From the NCBI RefSeq assembly GCF_030296575.1, contig NZ_AP027729.1, forward strand, positions 2,976,001 to 3,040,000: a DNA stretch of 64,000 nt, written 5' to 3'. A program made the position numbers and the translations under genes. Under the pieces are notes generated by a model. It made no database searches and was not told the DNA's origin. It saw only the letters and a program-made list of their open reading frames with translations. This stretch comes from Paraoerskovia sediminicola. Its GTDB lineage: Bacteria; Actinomycetota; Actinomycetes; Actinomycetales; Cellulomonadaceae. Shown here in pieces: positions 54,619 through 62,931 of the stretch; positions within the stretch are counted from its first letter, which is position 1, and each line of letters begins with the position of its first letter.

Positions 54619-55020
54619 CGAACCTCATTTCCCGTCCCCGGGCGTGCCGGGAACCGTCTGCGTACTCCGGGTGTCGACCGCGCTCGTAGACCGCTCGTAA
54701 GGGACGACCCACGGCGCGGGTGACCGTGGACCCAGCCTATACATCGGCCCGTCGTCACGTTCCCGGTGTTCGGTCCGTGGTCCTGGTGCCGCTCCCGTGC
54801 CGCTCCCGTGCCGCTCCCGTGCCGCTCCCGTGCCGGTTCTCGTGCGGTTCCTCGGGCTGGTCCGCTCCGCCACCCGGAGCGGGCGGCCCGTGTGGCGTGT
54901 GACGTTCGTCGTCCTCCGGAGAGGGGAGTGGAGGCGCTGGATCGCACGCCGTGGCCGTAGCATGTGGGGACGGACGGCGAACTCACCCACGCCTGTACGC
55001 CACCCCGGCGCGCGGGCGCG
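54619..55020. promoter_or_regulatory. tkt-ctaB divergent spacer
   Basis: A spacer of about 400 bases without a convincing gene. It holds the 11-base tandem repeat at 54788-54831. A -10-like TAGCAT at 54958-54963 implies a transcription start near 54970 for ctaB. The tkt promoter must lie near 54620-54750; no consensus pair stands out there. Confidence 0.4.
54788..54831. repeat. 11-base tandem repeat, four copies
   Basis: GCCGCTCCCGT is repeated four times without mismatch (54788-54831) and then trails off in GCCGGTTCTCGT. It lies between the divergent tkt and ctaB genes. Confidence 0.92.
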
Positions 55021-56049
55021 GTGACGGGCGAGCCGGTGGCGAACCGACATCCACGAGGAACGGAACCCGAGCGAGTGCACACGACGAGCGAGCGGAACAC
55101 CCCGCCGCGGGACGCGGCGACGGGTCGCCGGGCCGACGTGACCTCCGGTTCCCCTCGGACCCCCGAGTGGCGCGGCCGGCTCGGCGCGTACGTCGCCCTG
55201 ACGAAGCCTCGGATCATCGAGCTGCTCCTCGTGACGACGCTGCCGACGATGATCCTCGCCGAGGGCGGCATGCCCGGCCTGTGGCTGGTCCTCGCGACCC
55301 TCGTGGGCGGCACCGCCGCCGCGGCGTCGGCCAACGTGTTCAACTGCTACCTCGACCGCGACATCGACGCGGTCATGAACCGCACGAGCCGCCGTCCGCT
55401 CGTCACGGGCGAGGTGACGCCGCGGGCCGCCCTCGTGCTCGCGTCCGTCCTGGGGGTCTTCTCGCTCCTGTGGTTCGCCCTGCTCGTCAACGCGGCCTCG
55501 GCCTGGCTGACGTTCGCCGCGATCGCGATCTACGTCGTCGGCTACACCATGCTGCTCAAGCGGCGCACGTCGCAGAACATCGTCTGGGGCGGGATCGCCG
55601 GCTGCATGCCCGTGTTCATCGGCTGGTCGGCCGTCACTGGCGGCCTCGACTGGGCGGCCGTCGCGCTGTTCGGTGTGATCTTCTTCTGGACGCCGCCGCA
55701 CTACTGGCCGCTGTCGATCAAGTTCACCAAGGACTACCGCGATGCCGGGGTCCCGATGCTCCCGGTCGTGGCGAGCTCGACCCGGGTCGCGGGCGAGATG
55801 ATCCTGTACACCGTCGCGATGATCGCCTGCTCGCTCGCCCTCGTCCCGCTCGCCGGGATGTCCTGGGTCTACACCGTCGTCGCGATCGGTCTGGGGGCGT
55901 GGTTCCTGACGAGCTGCGTGCTGATGCTGCGCCGGGCGCAGGACCCGGCGCGGGGCAAGCTCCGCGCGATGAAGGTGTTCCACGCCTCGATCACCTACCT
56001 GACCGCGCTGTTCGTCATGGTCGCGGTCGACGTGTTCCTCCCGTTCTGA
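55021..56049 (+). CDS. ctaB: Protoheme IX farnesyltransferase (haem O synthase)
   Basis: Adds a farnesyl group to haem B, giving haem O for cytochrome oxidase. It is an integral membrane UbiA-family prenyltransferase with about nine membrane segments. The aspartate motif [20 protein letters not shown] and second motif [11 protein letters not shown] bind the farnesyl diphosphate through magnesium. The core begins near [20 protein letters not shown]. The start is unclear: the frame is open from GTG 54964, but a -10-like box touches that codon; GTGs at 55021, 55036, 55075 and 55138 are all possible and none has a strong ribosome site. Position beside tkt is conserved. Confidence 0.92.
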   Translation: MTGEPVANRHPRGTEPERVHTTSERNTPPRDAATGRRADVTSGSPRTPEWRGRLGAYVALTKPRIIELLLVTTLPTMILAEGGMPGLWLVLATLVGGTAAAASANVFNCYLDRDIDAVMNRTSRRPLVTGEVTPRAALVLASVLGVFSLLWFALLVNAASAWLTFAAIAIYVVGYTMLLKRRTSQNIVWGGIAGCMPVFIGWSAVTGGLDWAAVALFGVIFFWTPPHYWPLSIKFTKDYRDAGVPMLPVVASSTRVAGEMILYTVAMIACSLALVPLAGMSWVYTVVAIGLGAWFLTSCVLMLRRAQDPARGKLRAMKVFHASITYLTALFVMVAVDVFLPF

Positions 56050-56064
56050 CCTGCGGGCGCGGCG

Positions 56065-57030
56065 GTGACCTCTCTCGATGACGACGAGCGCGCGGGCGAC
56101 CGCACCCCGCTGGACCGTGCGCGGGACGAGTACCTCGCCCACCTGACGATCGAGCGCGGCCTCTCCGTCAACACCCTCGCCGCCTACCGTCGAGACCTCG
56201 ACCGCTACCTCGCGCACCTCGGGTCCGCGGGACGCCGGGACCCCGGCTCCGTCACGCCCGACGACGTCACGGCCTTCACGGCCGCCGTCCGCACGGGCAG
56301 CGACGGGCGCACCCCGCTCTCCGAGGCGTCGACCGCCCGCGCGGTCGCGTCCGTGCGCGGCTTCCATAGGTTCGCCCTCGCCGAGGGGACCGCGGACGCG
56401 GACCCGTCGGCCGACGTCCGCGCCCCCAACCGGGCGAGGCGGCTGCCGAAGGCGATCTCGACGGACGAGGTCGCACGGATCCTCGACGCGGCCGGCGAGG
56501 GCGAGGGTCCGGGCCCGCTGCGCGACCGCGCGCTCCTCGAGCTCGTCTACTCGACGGGCGCCCGCATCTCCGAGGCCGTCGGCCTCGACCGCGACGACCT
56601 CGACCTGGACCGGGGGAGCGCGCGACTGTTCGGCAAGGGGCGCAAGGAGCGCGTGGTGCCGCTGGGCTCGTACGCCCGGCGCGCGGTCGACGCCTACCTG
56701 GTGCGGGGTCGCCCGGAGCAGGCGCTGCGCGGGACCGGCACGCCCGCGGTGTTCCTCAACTCGCGCGGCAGCCGGCTGTCCCGGCAGAGCGCCTGGGCGG
56801 TCCTGCGGTCCGCGGCGGAGCGGTCCGGGATCGAGCACCCCGAGCGCATCTCGCCGCACACCCTGCGGCACTCGTTCGCCACGCACCTCCTGGCCGGCGG
56901 CGCCGACGTCCGGGTGGTCCAGGAGCTCCTCGGCCACGCGTCGGTGACGACGACGCAGATCTACACGCTGGTGACCCCGGACGCCCTGCGCGAGGTGTAC
57001 GCGTCGTCCCACCCGCGAGCGCTCGGCTGA
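56065..57030 (+). CDS. xerD: Tyrosine recombinase XerD
   Basis: Site-specific recombinase that resolves chromosome dimers at dif, with XerC. The 321-residue protein has the SAM-like DNA-binding domain (residues about 15-115: [23 protein letters not shown]) and the catalytic domain. Catalytic residues: Arg in [12 protein letters not shown], Lys in [13 protein letters not shown], His and Arg in [15 protein letters not shown], His in [11 protein letters not shown], and the tyrosine nucleophile in QIYTLVTP. It starts at GTG 56065. Its place before parA-scpA-scpB is conserved in actinobacteria. The dif site is not in this window. Confidence 0.95.
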   Translation: MTSLDDDERAGDRTPLDRARDEYLAHLTIERGLSVNTLAAYRRDLDRYLAHLGSAGRRDPGSVTPDDVTAFTAAVRTGSDGRTPLSEASTARAVASVRGFHRFALAEGTADADPSADVRAPNRARRLPKAISTDEVARILDAAGEGEGPGPLRDRALLELVYSTGARISEAVGLDRDDLDLDRGSARLFGKGRKERVVPLGSYARRAVDAYLVRGRPEQALRGTGTPAVFLNSRGSRLSRQSAWAVLRSAAERSGIEHPERISPHTLRHSFATHLLAGGADVRVVQELLGHASVTTTQIYTLVTPDALREVYASSHPRALG

Positions 57031-57089
57031 ACGTCCGGCCGATGAGCGGCACGCCGTGCCCGCCACGGTCGTGTCCGGTGCGGCTGCGG

Positions 57090-57095
57090 TAGCGT
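57090..57095 (+). promoter_or_regulatory. -10 box of leaderless parA-like gene
   Basis: TAGCGT ends seven bases before the GTG at 57103. It overlaps the alternative GTG at 57094, which supports 57103 as the real start. Confidence 0.55.
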
Positions 57096-57102
57096 GACGG
57101 GC

Positions 57103-58029
57103 GTGAGCAGCCCGAGCGAGACCAGGACCGAGCAGGAGCTCTCGAGCTCTGCTGCACCCGCAGCGCCCGGAGTGCCGACGACCCCGGGCCGACCCGACGC
57201 GGCCGGACGCACCATGCCCGAGTTCGCGGTCCCCGCGCCGCTGGCCGAGCACGGCCCCGCTCGCATCATCGCCATGTGCAACCAGAAGGGCGGCGTCGGC
57301 AAGACGACGTCGACCATCAACCTGGGCGCCGCTCTCGCGGAGTACGGGCGCCGGGTGCTGCTCGTGGACTTCGACCCGCAGGGGGCCGCGTCGGTGGGCC
57401 TGGGGGTCAACCCGCACGAGCTCGACCGGACCGTCTACAACCTCCTGATGGAGCGCGGCGCCGCGGCCCGCGACGTGATCGTCGAGACCGCCGTCGAGGG
57501 TCTGGATCTGCTCCCGGCGAACATCGACCTGTCGGCGGCCGAGGTCCAGCTCGTCGGCGAGGTCGCCCGTGAGTCCGTGCTGAGCCGGGTGCTGCGCCCC
57601 GTGCTCGACGACTACGACGTGATCCTCGTCGACTGCCAGCCGTCGCTCGGCCTGCTCACCGTGAACGCGCTCACCGCGGCGCACGGTGTCGTGATCCCGC
57701 TCGAGTGCGAGTTCTTCGCGCTGCGCGGGGTGGCCCTGCTCGTCGAGACCATCGAGAAGGTGCGTGACCGGCTGAACCCGCGCCTCGAGGTCGACGGGAT
57801 CCTCGCCACGATGTACGACTCGCGCACGCTGCACTCGCGCGAGGTCGTGGCACGCGTGCACGAGGCGTTCGGCGACCAGCTGCTCCACACGATCATCTCG
57901 CGCACGGTGAAGTTCCCCGACGCCTCCGTGGCCGCAGAGCCCATCACCGTCTACGCCCCGAACCACGCCGGCGCCTCCGCGTACCGGCAGCTGGCGCGCG
58001 AGCTCGTCGCACGCGGCGACGCGGCATGA
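57103..58029 (+). CDS. ParA/Soj-like ATPase of the scp cluster
   Basis: A 308-residue ParA-family ATPase. After a disordered leader of about 50 residues, the deviant Walker A is CNQKGGVGKTTSTINLGAAL, followed by VLLVDFDPQGAASVGLG (Walker A') and DVILVDCQPSLGLLTVNAL (Walker B). ParA proteins bind DNA as ATP dimers and position chromosomes or other cargo. No parB gene lies beside it. This is the copy that actinobacteria keep with scpA-scpB, distinct from the parAB pair near the replication origin. It starts at GTG 57103. Its stop overlaps a possible scpA start. Confidence 0.92.
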   Translation: MSSPSETRTEQELSSSAAPAAPGVPTTPGRPDAAGRTMPEFAVPAPLAEHGPARIIAMCNQKGGVGKTTSTINLGAALAEYGRRVLLVDFDPQGAASVGLGVNPHELDRTVYNLLMERGAAARDVIVETAVEGLDLLPANIDLSAAEVQLVGEVARESVLSRVLRPVLDDYDVILVDCQPSLGLLTVNALTAAHGVVIPLECEFFALRGVALLVETIEKVRDRLNPRLEVDGILATMYDSRTLHSREVVARVHEAFGDQLLHTIISRTVKFPDASVAAEPITVYAPNHAGASAYRQLARELVARGDAA

Positions 58030-58036
58030 CCGTGCT

Positions 58037-59032
58037 GTGGGCGCGGCCGGTCCGGTGACCGTGGCTCCCACGGTCGGGACGGCAGCGACCGTGGCGGACG
58101 ACGCCCCGACCGCTCCGGTGACGGCGTCGCCGGAGGACGCGGAGAGGGGCGGGCGCCGCCCGTTCGAGGTCCACCTGGAGAACTTCTCCGGTCCGTTCGA
58201 CCTGCTGCTGTCGCTGATCGCCAAGCACCGCCTCGACATCACGGAGGTGGCGCTGGGGGCGGTCACCGATGAGTTCATCGCGCACATCCGCCGCGCGGGG
58301 CTCCTCGACCGCAACCTCGGTGAGGCGAGCGAGTTCCTCGTGGTCGCTGCGACGCTCCTGGACCTCAAGGCGGCGCGTCTGCTCCCGTCCGGGGTCGTCG
58401 ACGACGCGGAAGATCTCGAGCTGCTGGAGGCTCGCGACCTGCTGTTCGCGCGGCTGCTGCAGTACCGCGCGTACAAGCAGGTGGCGGACCTCGTCTCGGA
58501 GCGCCTCGCCGCCGAGGGGCGCAGGTTCCCGCGCCAGGTGCAGCTCGAGCCGCACCTGGCCGCCATGCTCCCGGAGCTGGTGTGGCAGGTCGGGCCCGAG
58601 GAGCTGGCGCGGGTCGCTGCCCGGGTGCTGGCGCCGCGGGAACCGGCGCCGGGCGTCGATCTCTCGCACCTGCACGCACCGGCGGTCAGCGTGCGCGAGC
58701 AGGCCCGGATCGTCGCGGAGCGGTTGCGCGAGCACGGTCCGGCGAGCTTCCGGACCCTGGTCGCCGGGGTCGAGCCGCCCGTGGCGGTGGCGCGGTTCCT
58801 GTCGCTCCTCGAGCTGTTCCGCCAGGGCGTGGTGGGCTTCGACCAGGTGGAGCCGCTCGGCGAGCTCACGGTCCGGTGGTCGGGGTCGGACGACGCGGCC
58901 CAGGTGGGCGACGACCTCGCCGAGCTCGACGCGACCGAGTTCGACGGTGACGAGCCGGACAGCACGGGATTCGCGGGCACCGGCGACAGGCCTGGCGAGG
59001 GTGCCGGGGCCACGAGCGAGGAGGACGCATGA
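58037..59032 (+). CDS. scpA: Segregation and condensation protein A
   Basis: ScpA is the kleisin subunit of the SMC condensin complex and links the SMC heads with ScpB. The 331-residue protein has the N-terminal SMC-neck-binding region (FEVHLENFSGPFDLLLSLIA and ITEVALGAVTDEF), a central ScpB-binding stretch, and the C-terminal winged helix that contacts the SMC cap (SLLELFRQGVVGFDQVEPLG). The start is uncertain. GTG 58037 opens the frame. An ATG at 58026 overlapping the parA stop would be better placed, but needs one more G in the GGG run at 58038-58040, the same defect seen elsewhere. The stop overlaps scpB. Confidence 0.92.
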   Translation: MGAAGPVTVAPTVGTAATVADDAPTAPVTASPEDAERGGRRPFEVHLENFSGPFDLLLSLIAKHRLDITEVALGAVTDEFIAHIRRAGLLDRNLGEASEFLVVAATLLDLKAARLLPSGVVDDAEDLELLEARDLLFARLLQYRAYKQVADLVSERLAAEGRRFPRQVQLEPHLAAMLPELVWQVGPEELARVAARVLAPREPAPGVDLSHLHAPAVSVREQARIVAERLREHGPASFRTLVAGVEPPVAVARFLSLLELFRQGVVGFDQVEPLGELTVRWSGSDDAAQVGDDLAELDATEFDGDEPDSTGFAGTGDRPGEGAGATSEEDA

Positions 59033-59908
59033 GCGACGCCGTCGAGACGACCGACGTCCCCGCGGACGTCGCGGGCGGTGACGGCCCGGTCCCGAACGGG
59101 CCCGCTCCCGAGGCCCCCGCGGACGGGCCAGGCGCCGACGCGCAGACCTCCGGGGCGGTCGTCGAGGCGGACGAGCTCGCGTTCGACGTCGAGGACCTGC
59201 CCGGGGTGCGGCCGCCGCGCTGGAGGCGATCCTCATGGTCGCCGACGAGCCGATCCTGACGACGAGCCTCGCCTCGGCCGTGGCGCTGCCGGTCGCCGAG
59301 GTCGCTGCGCTGCTCGACGATCTCGCTGTGGAGTACCGGGGCGAGCACGGTGGGCGTCCGCGCGGGTTCGAGCTGCGCGCCACGGCCGGCGGGTGGCGCT
59401 TCTACACGGGCGTCCCGTTCGCGGACGTCGTCGGCAGGTTCGTGCTGGAGGGTCAGACGGCGCGGCTCACCCAGGCGGCGCTCGAGACCCTCGCCGTGAT
59501 CGCGTACCGGCAGCCGGTCACGCGTGGCCAGGTCTCGGCGGTGCGTGGGGTCAACGTGGACGGGGTCGTGCGCACGCTGACGACCCGTGGCCTCGTGGCC
59601 GAGGTGGGGCAGGACCCCGACACCGGCGCGATCCGGTACGGGACTACGGGATACTTCTTGGAGCGCATGGGGTTCTCGTCGCTCGACGAGCTGCCCGCGC
59701 TCGCGCCTCACCTGCCCGACGTGGGCGCCCTCGACGAGCTCGGGGGCTCGCCGACCTCGGTGGTGGGCAGCGCGAGCCCAGCAGCGCGCCGGACTCGTCG
59801 ACAGCCGCGACGGGCCCGGCGACACAAGCAGCGACAGAAGCAGCGACGGACTCAGCGACAGACGCACCGCAGGGCGAGGCCCTGGACGAATCGACGAAGG
59901 AACACTGA
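59029..59908 (+). CDS. scpB: Segregation and condensation protein B (two frame breaks)
   Basis: ScpB is a paired winged-helix protein of the SMC-ScpAB complex. The ATG at 59029 overlaps the scpA stop. The Pro/Ala/Asp-rich leader runs to DVEDLPG, where the frame breaks at GGGG 59203-59206. One more G gives LPGGAAAALEAILMVADEPI and the conserved core (QAALETLAVIAYRQPVTRGQ, VRGVNVDGVVRTL, GYFLERMGFSSLDELP). A second break at CCC 59777-59779 is needed to reach the tail ending in LDESTKEH and TGA at 59906-59908. That stop overlaps the rluB ATG, as expected for this operon. With only the first repair, translation would run on in another frame. Both breaks fit base undercalls. Confidence 0.9.
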
Positions 59909-60867
59909 TGAGCACCTCCCAGCCCCGCAGGGGATCAGGCCGACCCGACCGGTCGTCGGGTTCGACGGACGGCGGGGTCAGCAAGCGACGTGGTGCGCCG
60001 CGGCCCGCGGACAAGAAGGGCGCGCCCGGCGGCAGAGGCGGCAAGCCCGGCAAGCCCGGTAAGGGCGGCGCTGCTCCGAAGAAGCGCGTCCCGGCGCGCC
60101 GCGCCAAGATCGAGGAGGCGCCCGCGCGCGACGTCCACGACCCGGAGGGCGTGCGGCTGCAGAAGGTCCTCGCCGGAGCCGGCATGGGGTCGCGCCGCGC
60201 CTGCGAGCAGCTCATCGAGGAGGGACGCGTCCAGGTCGACGGCGTCACGGTCCGCGAGCTCGGCGTCCGGGTGGACCCGGACTCGGTCGCGATCCACGTC
60301 GACGGGATGCGCGTCCAGCTCGACACGTCGCTCGTCACGATCGCGCTCAACAAGCCGCGCGGCGTCGTCTCGACGATGGACGACCCGGACGGGCGCCCGG
60401 CCCTGACGCAGTTCGTCCAGAACCGGTCGGAACGTCTGTTCCACGTGGGTCGCCTCGACGCGGACTCCGAGGGCCTGCTGCTCCTGACCAACGACGGCGA
60501 GCTCGCGAACCGGCTCACCCACCCGAAGTACGAGGTCGCCAAGACCTACCTCGTCACCGTCGACGGCAAGGTCAAGGGCTCGCTCGCCAACACCCTGCTG
60601 CACGGCGTCGAGGTCGAGGACGGCACCGCCAAGGTCGACGCGTACAAGCTCGTGGACACCACGCCGACGCAGAGCCTCATCGAGGTCGTCATCCACGACG
60701 GTCGCAACCGGATCGTGCGCCGCATGTTCGACGCCGTCGGGCACCCGGTGGACCAGCTCGTGCGCACGCGCGTCGGGTCGATCCGCCTCGGGGACCTGCC
60801 GCCCGGGCGCACGCGCGTCCTCGGCAAGGCCGAGCTCGGCACCCTCATGGCCGACCTCGGGCTCTGA
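59908..60867 (+). CDS. rluB: Ribosomal large subunit pseudouridine synthase B
   Basis: Makes a pseudouridine in 23S rRNA (RluB/RsuA family). The 319-residue protein has a basic disordered leader of about 70 residues (RRGSGRPDRSSGSTDGG and GKPGKPGKGG), an S4 RNA-binding domain (VRLQKVLAGAGMGSRRACEQ) and the catalytic domain with aspartate motif HVGRLDADSEGLLLLTNDGE, then NRIVRRMFDAVGHPV. It starts at ATG 59908, overlapping the scpB stop. The scpA-scpB-rluB order is widely conserved. The leader is typical of actinobacteria. Confidence 0.94.
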   Translation: MSTSQPRRGSGRPDRSSGSTDGGVSKRRGAPRPADKKGAPGGRGGKPGKPGKGGAAPKKRVPARRAKIEEAPARDVHDPEGVRLQKVLAGAGMGSRRACEQLIEEGRVQVDGVTVRELGVRVDPDSVAIHVDGMRVQLDTSLVTIALNKPRGVVSTMDDPDGRPALTQFVQNRSERLFHVGRLDADSEGLLLLTNDGELANRLTHPKYEVAKTYLVTVDGKVKGSLANTLLHGVEVEDGTAKVDAYKLVDTTPTQSLIEVVIHDGRNRIVRRMFDAVGHPVDQLVRTRVGSIRLGDLPPGRTRVLGKAELGTLMADLGL

Positions 60868-60876
60868 GGGGTACCG

Positions 60877-61239
60877 GTGGCAGTCCGGGCGATCCGTGGT
60901 GCGACGCAGCTCGACACCGACGACCGAGACCACCTGCACGCGCGCACCACGGAGCTCGTCGAGTCCGTGCTGAGCGCCAACGGGATCGGGACCGACACCC
61001 TCATCTCGCTGTTCTTCACGAGCACGCCCGACCTCGTCTCCGACTTCCCTGCCGCGGCCGCCCGGGGCATGGGGCTCGGGGACGTGCCGCTGATGTGTGC
61101 GGTCGAGATCGACGTGCCGGGCGCTCTCCCGCGGATCGTGCGTGTCCTCGCGCACGCCGACGTCGAGGTGCCGCGCTCCGCCGTCCGGCACGTCTACCTG
61201 CACGGGGCGACGGCCCTGCGCAAGGACATCGCCCAGTAG
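60877..61239 (+). CDS. aroH: Chorismate mutase, AroH type
   Basis: A 120-residue trimeric chorismate mutase of the AroH fold, converting chorismate to prephenate for phenylalanine and tyrosine. It matches the family along its length: VRAIRGATQLDTDDRDHLHA (including the active-site arginine), SLFFTSTPDLVSDFPAAAAR, and the conserved VPLMCAVEIDVPGALPRIVR with HVYLHGATALRKD near the end. It starts at GTG 60877, ten bases after rluB. AroH-type enzymes are uncommon in bacteria overall but standard in this actinobacterial cluster. Confidence 0.95.
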   Translation: MAVRAIRGATQLDTDDRDHLHARTTELVESVLSANGIGTDTLISLFFTSTPDLVSDFPAAAARGMGLGDVPLMCAVEIDVPGALPRIVRVLAHADVEVPRSAVRHVYLHGATALRKDIAQ

Positions 61240-61314
61240 GGCGCGGGCGACGCGGCGACGTATCCTCACCTGCGCGGGTGGAGCCCGCGCGACCGGACCG
61301 AACCTGGAGATGAC

Positions 61315-62079
61315 GTGACCTCACCCGACAGCCCGACCGACGTGACCGCCCCGACGGAGGGACAGGCGTCGACCGGCGCCGTCACCGTCGCGATCGACGG
61401 ACCGTCCGGCTCGGGCAAGTCGAGCGTGTCCAAGGCGGCGGCGCAGCGGCTCGGCCTCGCCTACCTCGACACGGGCGCCATGTATCGCGCGGCGACCTGG
61501 TGGTGCCTCGACCAGGCGGTCGACCTCACCGACGCCGACGCCGTGGCCGCAGCCGTGCGCGCGATGCCCCTCGTCATGGGCGTCGACCCCGCGGCCCCGA
61601 CCGTCCACGTCGGCGAGACGGACGTGGCCGGGCCGATCCGCACCACGGAGATCTCCACCGCGGTGAGCGCGGTCGCCACGAACCTCGCCGTGCGCGACGA
61701 GCTGCGCCGGCTGCAGCGCGCCGAGATCGACGCCCAGCGCGACCCGTCCTCGCTGTCGCAGGGCCGGGGGATGGTCGCCGAGGGCCGGGACATCACCACG
61801 GTCGTCGCGCCCGACGCCGACGCGCGGATCCTCCTGACCGCCAGCGAGGAGTCACGCCTCGCCCGCCGCGCCCGCGAGCTCCACGGCGACGCCGACGCCG
61901 CCTCCGTGGCAGCGACCCGCGACCAGGTCGTCCGCCGCGACGCGGACGACTCGACCGTCTCGCAGTTCACGGTGGCCGCCGACGGCGTCGTGACCGTCGA
62001 CTCGTCGGACCTCGACCTCGAGCAGACCGTCGACGCCGTCCTCGCCGTGATCGCGCAGGTGACGGGCACCCACGAGTGA
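61315..62079 (+). CDS. cmk: Cytidylate kinase
   Basis: Phosphorylates CMP and dCMP. The 254-residue P-loop kinase has ATP loop IDGPSGSGKSSVSKAAAQ (about residues 24-40), LAYLDTGAMYRAATWWCL, and GRDITTVVAPDADARILLTA with the LID region ARRARELHGD. It starts at GTG 61315 after GGAG (CTGGAGATGAC). The first 20 residues are a low-complexity leader. The stop overlaps the next start (GTGA), so it is coupled to the acyltransferase gene. Position before der is conserved. Confidence 0.95.
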   Translation: MTSPDSPTDVTAPTEGQASTGAVTVAIDGPSGSGKSSVSKAAAQRLGLAYLDTGAMYRAATWWCLDQAVDLTDADAVAAAVRAMPLVMGVDPAAPTVHVGETDVAGPIRTTEISTAVSAVATNLAVRDELRRLQRAEIDAQRDPSSLSQGRGMVAEGRDITTVVAPDADARILLTASEESRLARRARELHGDADAASVAATRDQVVRRDADDSTVSQFTVAADGVVTVDSSDLDLEQTVDAVLAVIAQVTGTHE

Positions 62080-62795
62080 CAGGCCCACGCAAGGGGCGGT
62101 TCCCGAGCGCTCTCGACCTGTACGGCCCCGACGGACCCCCGGCCGGCGGGCCGCGCTGGTCACGGCACGTCGGCAGGTTCGGAGCCCGCGTCGTGTGGGA
62201 CACCCGCGTCACCGGAGCGCACCACGTCCCCGCCGCCGGCCCCGTGATCCTCGCCGCGAACCACACCGGCGTCGTCGACGGACCGCTGCTCCTCGGTGTC
62301 GCGCCCCGACCCCTGCACATCCTCGTCAAGGACGAGATGTTCCACGGCTTCGTCGGCTCCGTGCTCCACCGCGCCGGACAGATCCCCGTCGACCGCACCT
62401 CCGGACGCGCGGCCCTCGGCTCGGCGCTGGCGGTCCTGCGCCGTGGTGACGCGGTCGGCGTCTTTCCCGAGGGCGGCCGAGGGCGCGGCGACGCCTCCTC
62501 GGGGCGCGCCGGGGTCGTGTGGCTCGCCCTCGCGGCCGGGGCCCCGGTCGTGCCCGTGGCGATCCTCGGGACCCGCCGCACGGGGGAGTCGACGAGCCGG
62601 CTGCCGGGCCCGCGTCGCCGGATCGAGGTCGAGATCGGGGAACCCCTCGTGCTCGAGCGTGCGCCGGGGACCACCGGTCGCCAGGCGCTCGTCGACGCGA
62701 ACGAGACGGTCCGGGCGGCGCTCGCGGGCCTGGTGACCAGAGCGTCGGCGAGGACGGGTATCGACCTGCCGGACGACGTCCGACACCCTGGGTAG
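62076..62795 (+). CDS. plsC: PlsC-family 1-acylglycerol-3-phosphate acyltransferase
   Basis: A 239-residue acyltransferase of the PlsC family, which adds the second fatty acid in phospholipid synthesis. Motif 1 is [15 protein letters not shown] (the NH-x4-D form), motif 2 includes [11 protein letters not shown], motif 3 is [17 protein letters not shown], and motif 4 is [10 protein letters not shown]. It starts at GTG 62076, overlapping the cmk stop. Membrane association is likely through the hydrophobic stretch [17 protein letters not shown]. Members next to cmk and der are standard in actinobacteria. The exact acyl acceptor is not proven. Confidence 0.9.
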   Translation: MTGPRKGRFPSALDLYGPDGPPAGGPRWSRHVGRFGARVVWDTRVTGAHHVPAAGPVILAANHTGVVDGPLLLGVAPRPLHILVKDEMFHGFVGSVLHRAGQIPVDRTSGRAALGSALAVLRRGDAVGVFPEGGRGRGDASSGRAGVVWLALAAGAPVVPVAILGTRRTGESTSRLPGPRRRIEVEIGEPLVLERAPGTTGRQALVDANETVRAALAGLVTRASARTGIDLPDDVRHPG

Positions 62796-62918
62796 CGCGC
62801 CTCGACGAAGACTCGGGAAGCGGCGGACGACCCGGTGGAACGGCGGTGCGGACCGGTCCGCCGAGCGGTCCTGCGGGGCCCGCGAGGGCCTGCGTTCGGC
62901 GTGGGCGGCGATGCCTGG

Positions 62919-62924
62919 GAGAAT
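62919..62924 (+). promoter_or_regulatory. -10-like box of leaderless der
   Basis: GAGAAT ends seven bases before the ATG at 62932. No ribosome-binding site lies between. Confidence 0.45.
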
Positions 62925-62931
62925 GGGTGCC

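Noticed and set aside
56065-57030. The tyrosine recombinase as an integrase of a mobile element
   Set aside because: Its sequence and its place before parA-scpA-scpB-rluB match housekeeping XerD, and no attachment sites or cargo are present.
54625-59013. A minus-strand open frame of about 1460 codons opposite ctaB, xerD, parA and scpA
   Set aside because: It is antisense to four well-conserved genes, has no recognisable domain, and is of biased composition typical of shadow frames.
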